Shown here: positions 16,427 to 24,133 of the stretch, piece by piece
How the letters are laid out: each line of letters begins with the position of its first letter
Position numbering within the stretch: position 1 is the stretch's first letter
Assembly (NCBI RefSeq): GCF_036946495.1
Contig: NZ_JAQIIX010000002.1
Span: 2,542,001 to 2,606,000, forward strand
Length of the DNA: 64,000 nucleotides
From: Mycolicibacterium neoaurum
Lineage (GTDB): Bacteria; Actinomycetota; Actinomycetes; Mycobacteriales; Mycobacteriaceae
Reading direction: 5' to 3'
The notes under the pieces: generated by a model
The model's database searches: none
Seen by the model: the letters and a program-made list of their open reading frames with translations, nothing else
Told to the model about the DNA's origin: nothing
Made by a program: the position numbers and the translations under genes

Positions 16427-16906
16427 GTGCGCGGTGATGGTGACGGTTGGGTGTTATCGGACGGCGGTGCGCACTTCTGGGGCCGCCACGGCGCCGCGGG
16501 ACTGCTGCTGCGCGCACCGGACACCGGCGGCGGATTCGCCGTCCTGCTCCAGCATCGCGCACCGTGGAGCCACCAGGGTGGGACCTGGGGATTGCCCGGC
16601 GGCGCGCGCGACAGCCACGAGACGGTCGAGGAAGCCGCGGTGCGCGAAGCGGCCGAGGAGGCCGGTCTACAGGCGGGGCAGTTGACCGTTCGGGCCACCG
16701 TGGTCACCCACGAGGTTCCCGGCTGGAGTTACACCACCGTGATCGCCGACGCGGCCGAGCAGCTCCCGACGATCGCCAATCGGGAGAGCGCCGAGCTGCG
16801 CTGGGTTTCCGAGAACCAGGTCGCCGCGCTCCCGCTGCATCCCGGCTTCGCGGCCAGCTGGGCGCGGTTGCGGGAGGTCACCGCCGAGTTGCCGCTCACG
16901 CCCTGA
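16427..16906 (+). CDS. mutT3: Nudix hydrolase MutT3
   Basis: Homologue of M. tuberculosis Rv0413, a Nudix hydrolase of the nucleotide-pool-sanitising MutT group. The Nudix box is intact as GGARDSHETVEEAAVREAAE continuing EAGL. The N-terminal VRGDGDGW and C-terminal LPLHPGFAASW match the Rv0413 pattern. The start is uncertain: GTG at 16427 has a well-placed -10 box for leaderless translation and gives 159 residues; an in-frame GTG at 16394 would add 11 residues. Convergent with thiE, the 3' ends overlapping by 11 bases; divergent from glnX. Confidence 0.9.
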   Translation: MRGDGDGWVLSDGGAHFWGRHGAAGLLLRAPDTGGGFAVLLQHRAPWSHQGGTWGLPGGARDSHETVEEAAVREAAEEAGLQAGQLTVRATVVTHEVPGWSYTTVIADAAEQLPTIANRESAELRWVSENQVAALPLHPGFAASWARLREVTAELPLTP

Positions 16907-17543
16907 GCGCGGCGTTGAGCATCGTCTTGAGCAGGCGGGCCGCCGCCCGTGGATCTTCGGCCTCGGTGATCGCCCGTACCACCACGATGCGTGTCGCACC
17001 GGCGTCGATGACCTGGGGTAGCCGCTCGGCATCGATCCCGCCGATGGCGAACCACGGTTTTGCCAGCCCGATATCACCGGCCAGCGCGGCAGTGTGGCGC
17101 ACCAGGTCCAGACCGGGCGCGGGACGGCCGGGTTTGGTCGGCGTCGGCCAGCACGGGCCCACGCAGAAGTAGTCGACGTCCTCGTCCAGAGCCCGGGCCA
17201 CCTGCTCGGCGTCGTGAGTGGACCGGCCGATCAGCGCGCCCGGCGCGATCTCGCGGGCCACCGGCAGCGGCAGATCGTCCTGGCCGAGGTGCAGCACATC
17301 GCTGCCCGCCGCGCGGGCGATATCGGCGCGATCGTTGACCGCCAGCAGCGCGCCGTGGCGGCGGGCCGCGTCGGCGAGCACCGCCAGGGCATCGAGCTCC
17401 TGGCGGGCCTCCAGCCCCTTGTCCCGCAGCTGGATGATGTCCACCCCGCCGGCCAGCGCCGCGTCGGCGAACTCGGCGAGATCACCGCGTTCGGTGCGGG
17501 CGTCGGTGCACAGGTACAGCGAGGCGGAATCGAGTCGGGACAC
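16896..17543 (-). CDS. thiE: Thiamine-phosphate synthase
   Basis: Joins hydroxymethylpyrimidine diphosphate to the thiazole phosphate to give thiamine monophosphate. The 215-residue TIM barrel shows QLRDKGLEARQEL (phosphate/PPi site), VNDRADIARAAGSDVLHLGQ, IGRSTHD, CVGPCWPTPTKPG and a glycine-rich phosphate loop IGGIDAERLP. The GTG start has AAAGGA upstream. Unlike the divergent thiO operon it has no riboswitch of its own in the 114 bases between them; the element there is oriented toward thiO. Confidence 0.95.
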   Translation of the reverse strand: MSRLDSASLYLCTDARTERGDLAEFADAALAGGVDIIQLRDKGLEARQELDALAVLADAARRHGALLAVNDRADIARAAGSDVLHLGQDDLPLPVAREIAPGALIGRSTHDAEQVARALDEDVDYFCVGPCWPTPTKPGRPAPGLDLVRHTAALAGDIGLAKPWFAIGGIDAERLPQVIDAGATRIVVVRAITEAEDPRAAARLLKTMLNAALRA

Positions 17544-17561
17544 CCGAGTATCCTTTCAGCA

Positions 17562-17650
17562 GACACGGGAGTCCCGGGAGCGGGGACTGAGAGTGGGCGC
17601 GCACCGGCCTTGACCGTCGTACCTGATCCGGGTCATGCCGGCGAAGGGAG
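17562..17650 (+). promoter_or_regulatory. TPP riboswitch (THI element) controlling thiO-thiS-thiG
   Basis: The leader has the conserved THI-box parts in order: ACACGGGAGTCC at the 5' side, CTGAGAGTGGG (about 17586-17596), then ACCTGATCCGGGTCATGCCG (17621-17640), closing with GCGAAGGGAG, whose AAGGGAG is also the ribosome binding region of thiO at 17658. Because the 3' helix reaches the Shine-Dalgarno sequence, TPP binding probably blocks translation initiation; no clear terminator hairpin is seen. Expected target: repression of thiazole synthesis when thiamine diphosphate is plentiful. Confidence 0.95.
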
Positions 17651-17657
17651 AGGAAGA

Positions 17658-18680
17658 ATGGGCAGTACGTCGAGGGCCGCCGGCTCGTTGGGCATCGTGG
17701 GCGGCGGCGTCATCGGGCTTGCGGTCGCGCGCCGGGCCGCCGCGGACGGCTGGGACGTGCGCGTGCACCGCACCGAGCAGCGCGGCGCCTCCTGGGTCGC
17801 CGGTGGCATGCTCGCTCCGCACAGCGAAGGCTGGCCCGGTGAAGAGGCCCAGCTCGCCATCGGGCTGGAATCGCTCAAACTGTGGCAGAACGGGTTTCTG
17901 GCGGGTCTGCCCGACGATATCGTCACCGCGCGGCGATCCTTGGTGGTCGCGGTCGACCGTGCCGACGTCGCCGACCTGCGAACGGTCGCGGACTGGCTGT
18001 CCGCCCAGGGACACCCGGTGACTCCGACCACCACCGCACGCGACGTCGAACCCCTGCTGGCGCAGGGTATCCGGCACGGATTCATCGCCGATACCGAACT
18101 GGCGGTGGACAATCGGGCACTGGTGGCCGCGCTCGAGACGGCCTGTGTCGATGCCGGCGTTCGCTGGGCGCCCCCGGTTGCCGACCTCGCCGAGGTCGAC
18201 GCCGACATCCGGGTGATCGCCAACGGTATCGACGCGCCGACACTGTGGCCGGGTCTCGCGGTCCGCCCGGTCAAGGGCGAGGTGTTGCGACTGCGCTGGC
18301 GCAAGGGCTGTATGCCGTTGCCGCAGAGTGTTATTCGTGCCAGGGTGCACGGCAGGCAGGTGTATCTGGTGCCGCGGGGCGACGGTGTGGTGGTCGGCGC
18401 GACCCAATACGAACACGGTCGGGATACCACGGTGGTGGTGACCGGGGTGCGTGACCTGCTCGACGACGCGTGCGCGGTGCTGCCTGCCCTCGGTGAGTAC
18501 GAGCTCGCCGAATGCGCGGCAGGTTTGCGTCCCATGACCCCGGACGGTCTGCCCTTGGTGGGTAGGCTCGATGAGCGGACGCTGGTGGCCGCCGGCCACG
18601 GGCGCAACGGATTTCTGCTGGCACCGTGGACTGCCGAGCAGATCGCCAGGGAACTCGCGGCACTCGGAGGGGCACAATGA
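17658..18680 (+). CDS. thiO: Glycine oxidase ThiO
   Basis: FAD enzyme that oxidises glycine to dehydroglycine (iminoacetate) for thiazole synthesis by ThiG. The 340-residue product begins with the dinucleotide motif IVGGGVIGLAVARRAA (about 13-28) and has the DAO fold C-terminus with GLRPMTPDGLPLVG and AAGHGRNGFLLAPWTA. The ATG at 17658 lies 8 bases after the AAGGGAG that closes the TPP riboswitch. Its stop overlaps the ATG of thiS (ATGA). Confidence 0.95.
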   Translation: MGSTSRAAGSLGIVGGGVIGLAVARRAAADGWDVRVHRTEQRGASWVAGGMLAPHSEGWPGEEAQLAIGLESLKLWQNGFLAGLPDDIVTARRSLVVAVDRADVADLRTVADWLSAQGHPVTPTTTARDVEPLLAQGIRHGFIADTELAVDNRALVAALETACVDAGVRWAPPVADLAEVDADIRVIANGIDAPTLWPGLAVRPVKGEVLRLRWRKGCMPLPQSVIRARVHGRQVYLVPRGDGVVVGATQYEHGRDTTVVVTGVRDLLDDACAVLPALGEYELAECAAGLRPMTPDGLPLVGRLDERTLVAAGHGRNGFLLAPWTAEQIARELAALGGAQ

Positions 18681-18874
18681 TTCTGCTGGTCAACGGCGAA
18701 GACGCCGATGTTCCCGACGGCACCACCATCGAAGAGCTGATGGCGCGCCTGGGTTTCCCGGACAAGGGCATCGCCGTGGCGGTCGACTGGGAGGTACTGC
18801 CGCGCTCGTCATGGGACACCGTGCTTGCCGACGGCGCCAGGGTCGAGGTCGTGACGGCGGTGCAGGGTGGCTGA
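18677..18874 (+). CDS. thiS: Sulfur carrier protein ThiS
   Basis: Ubiquitin-like carrier whose C-terminal glycine is activated as thiocarboxylate and donates sulfur to the thiazole ring. At 65 residues it has the expected small beta-grasp size and ends in VVTAVQGG, with the required Gly-Gly. The ATG overlaps the thiO stop; the end overlaps the GTG of thiG by 8 bases, matching the thiO-thiS-thiG order of Rv0415-Rv0417. Confidence 0.95.
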   Translation: MILLVNGEDADVPDGTTIEELMARLGFPDKGIAVAVDWEVLPRSSWDTVLADGARVEVVTAVQGG

Positions 18875-19625
18875 CTCTACGCTCACCATTGCCGGCCGTG
18901 AGTTCGGCTCGCGACTGATCATGGGCACCGGCGGCGCGGCGAACCTGGCGGTGCTCGAGGAGGCGTTGATCGCCTCGGGAACCGAACTGACCACGGTGGC
19001 GATGCGCCGCGTGGATGCCGAGACCGGCACGGGCGTGCTGGACTTGCTCAACAGACTCGGCATCGCGACGCTGCCCAACACCGCCGGATGCCGCGGCGCC
19101 GCCGAGGCGGTGCTGACCGCGCAGCTTGCTCGTGAGGCCCTGGGTACGGACTGGGTGAAGCTGGAGGTCATCGCCGACGAACGCACTCTGCTTCCCGATG
19201 CCATCGAATTGGTCAGGGCCGCCGAGCAACTGGTCGACGACGGTTTCATCGTGCTGCCGTACACCAACGACGACCCGGTGCTGGCCCGCAGGCTGGAGGA
19301 CGCCGGCTGCGCGGCGGTCATGCCGCTGGGCTCACCGATCGGCACCGGGCTGGGCATCTCCAACCCGCACCACATCGAGATGATCGTCGACGCGGCGAAC
19401 GTTCCGGTGATCCTGGACGCCGGAATCGGCACGGCCAGCGATGCCGCGCTGGCGATGGAACTCGGCTGTGATGCCGTGCTGCTGGCGACTGCGGTGACCA
19501 GGGCCGCCGACCCCGCCACCATGGCGTCGGCGATGGCCTCGGCCGTCACCGCCGGGTATCTGGCCAGACAGGCCGGCCGTATCCCGAAGCGGTTCTGGGC
19601 CCAGGCGTCCAGTCCGGCACTGTGA
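18867..19625 (+). CDS. thiG: Thiazole synthase ThiG
   Basis: Condenses deoxyxylulose phosphate, dehydroglycine and ThiS-thiocarboxylate into thiazole phosphate. The 252-residue TIM barrel shows SRLIMGTGGAANL, LPNTAGCRGAAEAV, the Schiff-base lysine in DWVKLEVIAD, MPLGSPIGTGLGI and the phosphate-binding DAGIGTASDAALAMELG. It starts at GTG inside the end of thiS and its own stop overlaps the GTG of an ABC ATPase gene, so the riboswitch-controlled transcript probably continues into the transporter. Confidence 0.96.
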   Translation: MADSTLTIAGREFGSRLIMGTGGAANLAVLEEALIASGTELTTVAMRRVDAETGTGVLDLLNRLGIATLPNTAGCRGAAEAVLTAQLAREALGTDWVKLEVIADERTLLPDAIELVRAAEQLVDDGFIVLPYTNDDPVLARRLEDAGCAAVMPLGSPIGTGLGISNPHHIEMIVDAANVPVILDAGIGTASDAALAMELGCDAVLLATAVTRAADPATMASAMASAVTAGYLARQAGRIPKRFWAQASSPAL

Positions 19626-20509
19626 TCGAACTGGTCGGACTCACCAAGACCTACGGACGCAGCCGGGCGGTCGACGGGCTGAGCTGCGTTATCAAACCGG
19701 GTGTGGTGACCGGCTTCCTCGGCCCGAATGGTGCGGGCAAGTCCACCACCATGCGGATGATCGTCGGGCTTGACCGGCCGACGGCGGGAACCGCCACCAT
19801 CGACGGACGCCGCTACCGGGATCTGACGCATCCGCTGCGCACCGTCGGTGCGCTGTTGGACGCCCGTCAGGTCTACCCGAATCGGACCGCGCGCGCACAC
19901 CTGAGTTGGATTGCGGCGACCAACCGGATACCGCAGGCGCGGGTCGGCGAAGTGCTCGAGCAGGTAGGCCTGACCGCGGCGGCCGGCAAGCCCGCCGGGT
20001 CGTTCTCCCTTGGCATGCTGCAACGTCTCGGCATCGCCGGAGCTCTGCTCGGTGATCCGCAGGTGCTGCTGTTCGACGAACCGGTCAACGGCCTGGACCC
20101 CGAGGGGATCCGGTGGATCAGGACCCTGATGCGTGACCTGGCCGCCGAGGGACGCACCGTGCTGGTATCGAGTCATCTGCTGGCCGAGATGGCCAACACC
20201 GCCGACGAGCTGGTGGTGATCGGTCGCGGGCGGTTGATCACCGCCACCACGATGGCCGACTTCGTGCGCAAGGACGCGGCGGTGCGGGTGCGCAGCCCGC
20301 AGCTGGACCGGCTCGCCGCGTTGCTGCCCGACGCACGTCGCGAGGGCGATGCGCTGCTGGTGCCGGGCAGCACCGAGCGAATCGGTGAGCTGGCGGCCGA
20401 ACACGGGATCGTGCTGCACGAACTGAGCACCCGGCAGACCTCTCTCGAGGAGGCATACCTCGGACTGACCGATGATGCGGTGCAGTATCGCGGTGGGGGA
20501 GACTCATGA
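19622..20509 (+). CDS. ABC-2 exporter ATPase
   Basis: A 295-residue ATPase of the BcrA/DrrA group. Walker A GPNGAGKSTT is near residue 40, Q-loop region DARQVYPN, signature FSLGMLQRLG, Walker B VLLFDEPVNGLDP and switch histidine in SSHLLAEM; the C-terminal 80 residues (QLDRLAALLPDARREGDALL) form the accessory domain common in antibiotic-export ATPases. It overlaps thiG and the following permease by 4 bases each. The type indicates export or resistance rather than thiamine import, so the reason for its place in a thiazole operon is unclear. Confidence 0.87.
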   Translation: MIELVGLTKTYGRSRAVDGLSCVIKPGVVTGFLGPNGAGKSTTMRMIVGLDRPTAGTATIDGRRYRDLTHPLRTVGALLDARQVYPNRTARAHLSWIAATNRIPQARVGEVLEQVGLTAAAGKPAGSFSLGMLQRLGIAGALLGDPQVLLFDEPVNGLDPEGIRWIRTLMRDLAAEGRTVLVSSHLLAEMANTADELVVIGRGRLITATTMADFVRKDAAVRVRSPQLDRLAALLPDARREGDALLVPGSTERIGELAAEHGIVLHELSTRQTSLEEAYLGLTDDAVQYRGGGDS

Positions 20510-21183
20510 TCGGCGTGCTGGAGGCGGAGGCCCGCAAACTGGCCACCACCCGGTCGGCGCTATGGCTGACGCTCACGGTGGCGGTACTGGCCCTGGGGTT
20601 GGCCGCGATGTCACAGGACCCTTTGCTCGGGGTTGCCAATTTCGGCGTTCCGGTGCTGATGATCCTGTCTGCGCTGACCGTCACCGGCGAGTACCGCACG
20701 GCCATGATCCGCACCACGTTCCTGGCCACGCCGCGCCGCGCCCGGGTCCTGGCAGCCAAAGCCCTTGTCGCCGCGGTGTTCTCCGCGGTGTTGGCCGCCG
20801 CCATGACGGCCGGGTCGATCGTCGTCGCGGGGTCGGGCCGGTGGGCCTCGGTGAGCGCGGTCGCGTTCTATGCCGCCACCGGCGCGCTCCTGGCGGTCGG
20901 GGTGGGGGCGTTGTTGCGACACACCGCCGCCGCGGTCGCCGTGTTGTTGTTGGTGCCCTTCGTGGTCGAACCCATGCTGAGCGTCAACACCGACATCGGG
21001 GACACCGTGGGTCCGCTGCTGCCCTTCGTCAACGCCGCCGCATTCACCGGCGGATCGATTTTCGGCTTTCTGCACAACTTTTCGATGTGGTGGGGTCCGC
21101 AGGGTTCGGCGCTGTACTTCGGCGGTGTCGCCCTGGGTATCTTCGCTGCGGCCGTCGTCGTGGTCGCGCGCCGGGACCCCTGA
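20506..21183 (+). CDS. ABC-2 type membrane subunit
   Basis: A 225-residue membrane protein with about six hydrophobic segments (for example LTLTVAVLALGLAAMS, TGALLAVGVGALLRHTAA and YFGGVALGIFAAAVVVVA) and the early cytoplasmic element EAEARKLATTRSALW typical of ABC-2 permeases partnered with BcrA/DrrA-like ATPases. GEYRTAMIRTTFLATPRR matches the amphipathic loop before the second helix. Overlaps the ATPase stop (ATGA). The pair probably forms a homodimeric exporter; substrate unknown. Confidence 0.85.
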   Translation: MIGVLEAEARKLATTRSALWLTLTVAVLALGLAAMSQDPLLGVANFGVPVLMILSALTVTGEYRTAMIRTTFLATPRRARVLAAKALVAAVFSAVLAAAMTAGSIVVAGSGRWASVSAVAFYAATGALLAVGVGALLRHTAAAVAVLLLVPFVVEPMLSVNTDIGDTVGPLLPFVNAAAFTGGSIFGFLHNFSMWWGPQGSALYFGGVALGIFAAAVVVVARRDP

Positions 21184-21185
21184 GC

Positions 21186-21191
21186 TACCGT
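21186..21191 (+). promoter_or_regulatory. -10 box TACCGT before lpqL (leaderless geometry)
   Basis: TACCGT matches TANNNT and ends 7 bases before the ATG at 21199, so lpqL may have its own leaderless transcript independent of the thiO riboswitch. The same geometry supports ATG 21199 over the in-frame GTG at 21190. Motif evidence only. Confidence 0.45.
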
Positions 21192-21198
21192 GGGGTCC

Positions 21199-22698
21199 AT
21201 GCAGCGCAGATCACGGTCCCTGGGGGCCCTGTTGGCCCTGACCGCCCTCGTCGCCGGTTGCGGATCGCCGGGTGCGCCCGAGTCGTCGCCGACCGCCGAT
21301 GCCGACGCCGCCGGCTATGCCGACGAGATCAGCAAGCGTGTGCAGACCGATGCCATGATGGCGCATCTGACCCGGCTGCAGGAGATCGCCGATCAGCACG
21401 ACGGTAACCGCGCGTTGGGAACGCCTGGCTACCAGGCCAGCCTCGACTATGTGGTCAACGCGCTGCGCGACAAGGGTTTCGAGGTGCAGACCCCGGAGTT
21501 CGAGGTGCGCATCCCGTTCGCCGAGGACCCCACCGTCGAGGTGGCAGGCACCGCGGTGGCGGCCCTGCCGATGAGCTTCACCATCGGCACGCCTGACGAC
21601 GGGGTGCGCGGACCGCTGGTCGCCGCACCCGTCGATGACACGCCCGGATGTGCCGACGCCGACTACGAGGGCCTGCCTGTGCAGGGCGCGGTGGTGCTGG
21701 TCGACCGTGGCTCGTGCCCGTTCAGCGACAAGCAGGCCGTCGCCGCGAAACGGGGAGCGCTGGCCCTGCTGGTGGCCGATAACGAGGACCGTCCCGTCGA
21801 GGACTTCGGCGGCACGTTGGGTAGCGGCACTGACGTAAAGATCCCGGTGCTCGGCATCACCAAGAGTGAGGGCGCGCGACTGCGGGCGAATCCGGGCCAG
21901 GCGTCGATCCGACTGGAGGCCGGGGTGAACGTCAAGCGCTCCAACAACATCATCGCCCAGACCAGCACCGGCGCAACGGACAACGTGGTGATGCTCGGAG
22001 CGCATCTGGACAGCGTGCCGGAGGGCCCCGGTATCAACGACAACGGATCCGGGGTGGCCGCGGTGCTGGAGACCGCCCTGCAGATGGGCAATGCCCCGGA
22101 GATCCGCAACGCGGTGCGCTTCGGATTCTGGGGTGCCGAGGAGGTCGGACTGGTCGGGTCCGACCGCTATATCTCCTCCCTGAATGCCGACGAGCTCAAA
22201 GATATTGCGCTGTACCTGAATTTCGACATGCTCGGCTCGCCGAATCCGGGATACTTCACCTATGACGGTAACCAGTCGGCACCGCCGGCCGCCGACGGCA
22301 GCGTGCCCCGGGTCCCGGAGGGATCGGCGGGTATCGAACGGATGCTGGTCGGCTATCTCGACGGTGCGGGTAAGCCGGGTCAGGACACCAGCTTCGACGG
22401 CCGTTCCGACTACGATGCGTTCACCCGGGCCGGAATCCCCTCGGGTGGGCTGTTTTCCGGAGCGGAAGAGAACATGACGGCCGAGCAGGCCGAGCTCTGG
22501 GGTGGCCGGGCCGATGAACCGTTCGATCCGAACTACCACAAGGACACCGACACCCTGGACAAGATCGACACGACCTCCCTGGAAATCCAGGGTCGCGGTG
22601 TCGCCTACGCCGCCGCGTTGTACGCCCAGGACCTCGGCGGCCGCAATGGCGTTCCGGTGCGCGAGGATCGGACCCGTCACGTGCTCGCCGAATCATGA
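21199..22698 (+). CDS. lpqL: Lipoprotein aminopeptidase LpqL (M28 family)
   Basis: Secreted, membrane-anchored zinc aminopeptidase, homologue of Rv0418. In 499 residues: lipoprotein signal with lipobox LVAGC (Cys21); a PA domain insertion (about 130-245); and an M28 catalytic core with the complete dinuclear zinc set, His269 (GAHLDS), Asp281 (INDNGSG), Glu314/Glu315 (WGAEEVG, first is the general base), Asp343 (NFDMLGS) and His447 (YHKDTDT). The fold resembles Streptomyces griseus aminopeptidase and probably trims peptides outside the cell membrane. The stop overlaps the start of a degenerate paralogue (ATGA). Confidence 0.93.
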   Translation: MQRRSRSLGALLALTALVAGCGSPGAPESSPTADADAAGYADEISKRVQTDAMMAHLTRLQEIADQHDGNRALGTPGYQASLDYVVNALRDKGFEVQTPEFEVRIPFAEDPTVEVAGTAVAALPMSFTIGTPDDGVRGPLVAAPVDDTPGCADADYEGLPVQGAVVLVDRGSCPFSDKQAVAAKRGALALLVADNEDRPVEDFGGTLGSGTDVKIPVLGITKSEGARLRANPGQASIRLEAGVNVKRSNNIIAQTSTGATDNVVMLGAHLDSVPEGPGINDNGSGVAAVLETALQMGNAPEIRNAVRFGFWGAEEVGLVGSDRYISSLNADELKDIALYLNFDMLGSPNPGYFTYDGNQSAPPAADGSVPRVPEGSAGIERMLVGYLDGAGKPGQDTSFDGRSDYDAFTRAGIPSGGLFSGAEENMTAEQAELWGGRADEPFDPNYHKDTDTLDKIDTTSLEIQGRGVAYAAALYAQDLGGRNGVPVREDRTRHVLAES

Positions 22699-24113
22699 GG
22701 CGCCTGTGTGCGGTGGCGGCCACCGCGCTGCTGCTGACGTCCGCCTGCAGCGCACCCGAGCCCGCGGCGCTGCGGGCCGACGAGCTCGCCGCCTCGGTCA
22801 GCGCCGATGCCATCTTCGCCCACCTGGAGCGGCTCGCCGCCATCGCCGATGACAATGCCAACAGCCGGGCCGTCGGCACCGCCGGCTACGACGGTACCGT
22901 CGACTACATCTCGGAGGTGCTGCGGGATAACGGGTTCGAGATCAGCACACCGGAGTTCGAGTGGCTGAAGATGGGTGATCCCGGCAATCCGACCCTGGAG
23001 GTGGCCGGTCGCAGCTACCCCGTGACACAGGCCTCCCCGCTGGCGTCCACTCCGCGCGGAGGACTCAGCGGGCTGTCGCTGCGCCCGCGCACCAGCGACG
23101 GATGCGAGCGCGCCGACTACGGCAACGTCCGTGGCGCGCTGGCGATCGTCGACGACACCGGATGTTCGGTGGTCGCCAAACAGAACGCCGCGGCGGCCAA
23201 TGGGGCGGTCGGTCTGCTGGTGGTCAGCGCCGGCGGGACCAAGGGACTGTTCGAACCGGGCTACTACCAGAAGCTGACCATGCCCGTCGCCGTGATCGAT
23301 CGCACCACCGACGCGGCCCTGCGCCGAACCAACGACCCGGTGCGCCTCGTGCTCGACGGCCAGGCCAGCGTGGCCAGATCCAAGAGCGTCATCGCCCAGA
23401 CCTCCACCGGTGACACCGGCAATGTCGTGCTGGCCGGCGCACATCTGGACAGCGCACCGCGCAGCCCGGGCATCAACGACAACGGCAGCGGGGTGGCGGC
23501 GTTGCTCGCCATCGCCGATGCGATGGGCTCGGCGCCGCGGATCGACAATGCGGTGCGGTTCACCTTCTGGGGTTCCCAGCGGCTGGGCGCCGCGGGCAAA
23601 TACCTGGCCGGTCTCGATGACGGCGGCCGCGCGGATATCGCCGCGTACCTGGATGCCACCATGATCGGCTCGCCGAACCCGGGGTATTTCACGCTGGACG
23701 GTGATCAGTCGGGGCAGGCCAATCCGGCGATCCCCGCCGACACCGTGCCCGAGGGCTCGGCCGGTATCGAACGCACCTTGGCCGGTTACCTCAACCAGGC
23801 CGGTGTTCGCCCGGCCGATATGCCGTTGGACACCGCCGGTGATTACGCGGCGTTCCTCAACGCGGGAGTGCCCGTCGGCGGCTTGACCACCGGTGCCAAC
23901 CAACAGAAGACGCCGGTGCAGGCCCGGTTGTGGGGCGGTCGCGCCGGGGCGCCGTTCGACCCGAACGCCGGCGGACCGCGGGACGGGATGGACAATGTCG
24001 ACCACCGGGCGCTGTCGATCACCGGACCCGCAATGGCCTTCGCCATCGCCACCTATGCCCGCTCGATCGAGGGCGTCAACGGCGTACCTCCCAGAGACCG
24101 CCGAAATCGGTAG
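22695..24113 (+). CDS. LpqL-like lipoprotein with degenerate M28 catalytic site
   Basis: Tandem paralogue of LpqL, 472 residues: lipobox LTSAC (Cys18), PA-like insert, M28-like core. His250 (GAHLDS) and Asp262 (INDNGSG) align with zinc ligands, but the catalytic Glu-Glu pair is Gln295-Arg296 (WGSQRLG), the next zinc Asp is Thr322 (YLDATMIGSPN), and the last His is missing (region NAGGPRDGMDN). The surrounding sequence is well conserved (GSPNPGYFTLDG; VPEGSAGIER), with no frameshift or stop, so it is maintained as a probable non-catalytic protein, perhaps binding peptide or regulating LpqL. It occupies the position of lpqM (Rv0419), but I see no HEXXH motif, so I do not call it lpqM. Confidence 0.85.
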   Translation: MRRLCAVAATALLLTSACSAPEPAALRADELAASVSADAIFAHLERLAAIADDNANSRAVGTAGYDGTVDYISEVLRDNGFEISTPEFEWLKMGDPGNPTLEVAGRSYPVTQASPLASTPRGGLSGLSLRPRTSDGCERADYGNVRGALAIVDDTGCSVVAKQNAAAANGAVGLLVVSAGGTKGLFEPGYYQKLTMPVAVIDRTTDAALRRTNDPVRLVLDGQASVARSKSVIAQTSTGDTGNVVLAGAHLDSAPRSPGINDNGSGVAALLAIADAMGSAPRIDNAVRFTFWGSQRLGAAGKYLAGLDDGGRADIAAYLDATMIGSPNPGYFTLDGDQSGQANPAIPADTVPEGSAGIERTLAGYLNQAGVRPADMPLDTAGDYAAFLNAGVPVGGLTTGANQQKTPVQARLWGGRAGAPFDPNAGGPRDGMDNVDHRALSITGPAMAFAIATYARSIEGVNGVPPRDRRNR

Positions 24114-24133
24114 CCATCGGGCACCATGTTCGG

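Noticed and set aside
22695..24113. Calling this gene lpqM
   Set aside because: Although it follows lpqL as lpqM does in M. tuberculosis, the sequence is an LpqL-like M28 paralogue without an HEXXH motif.
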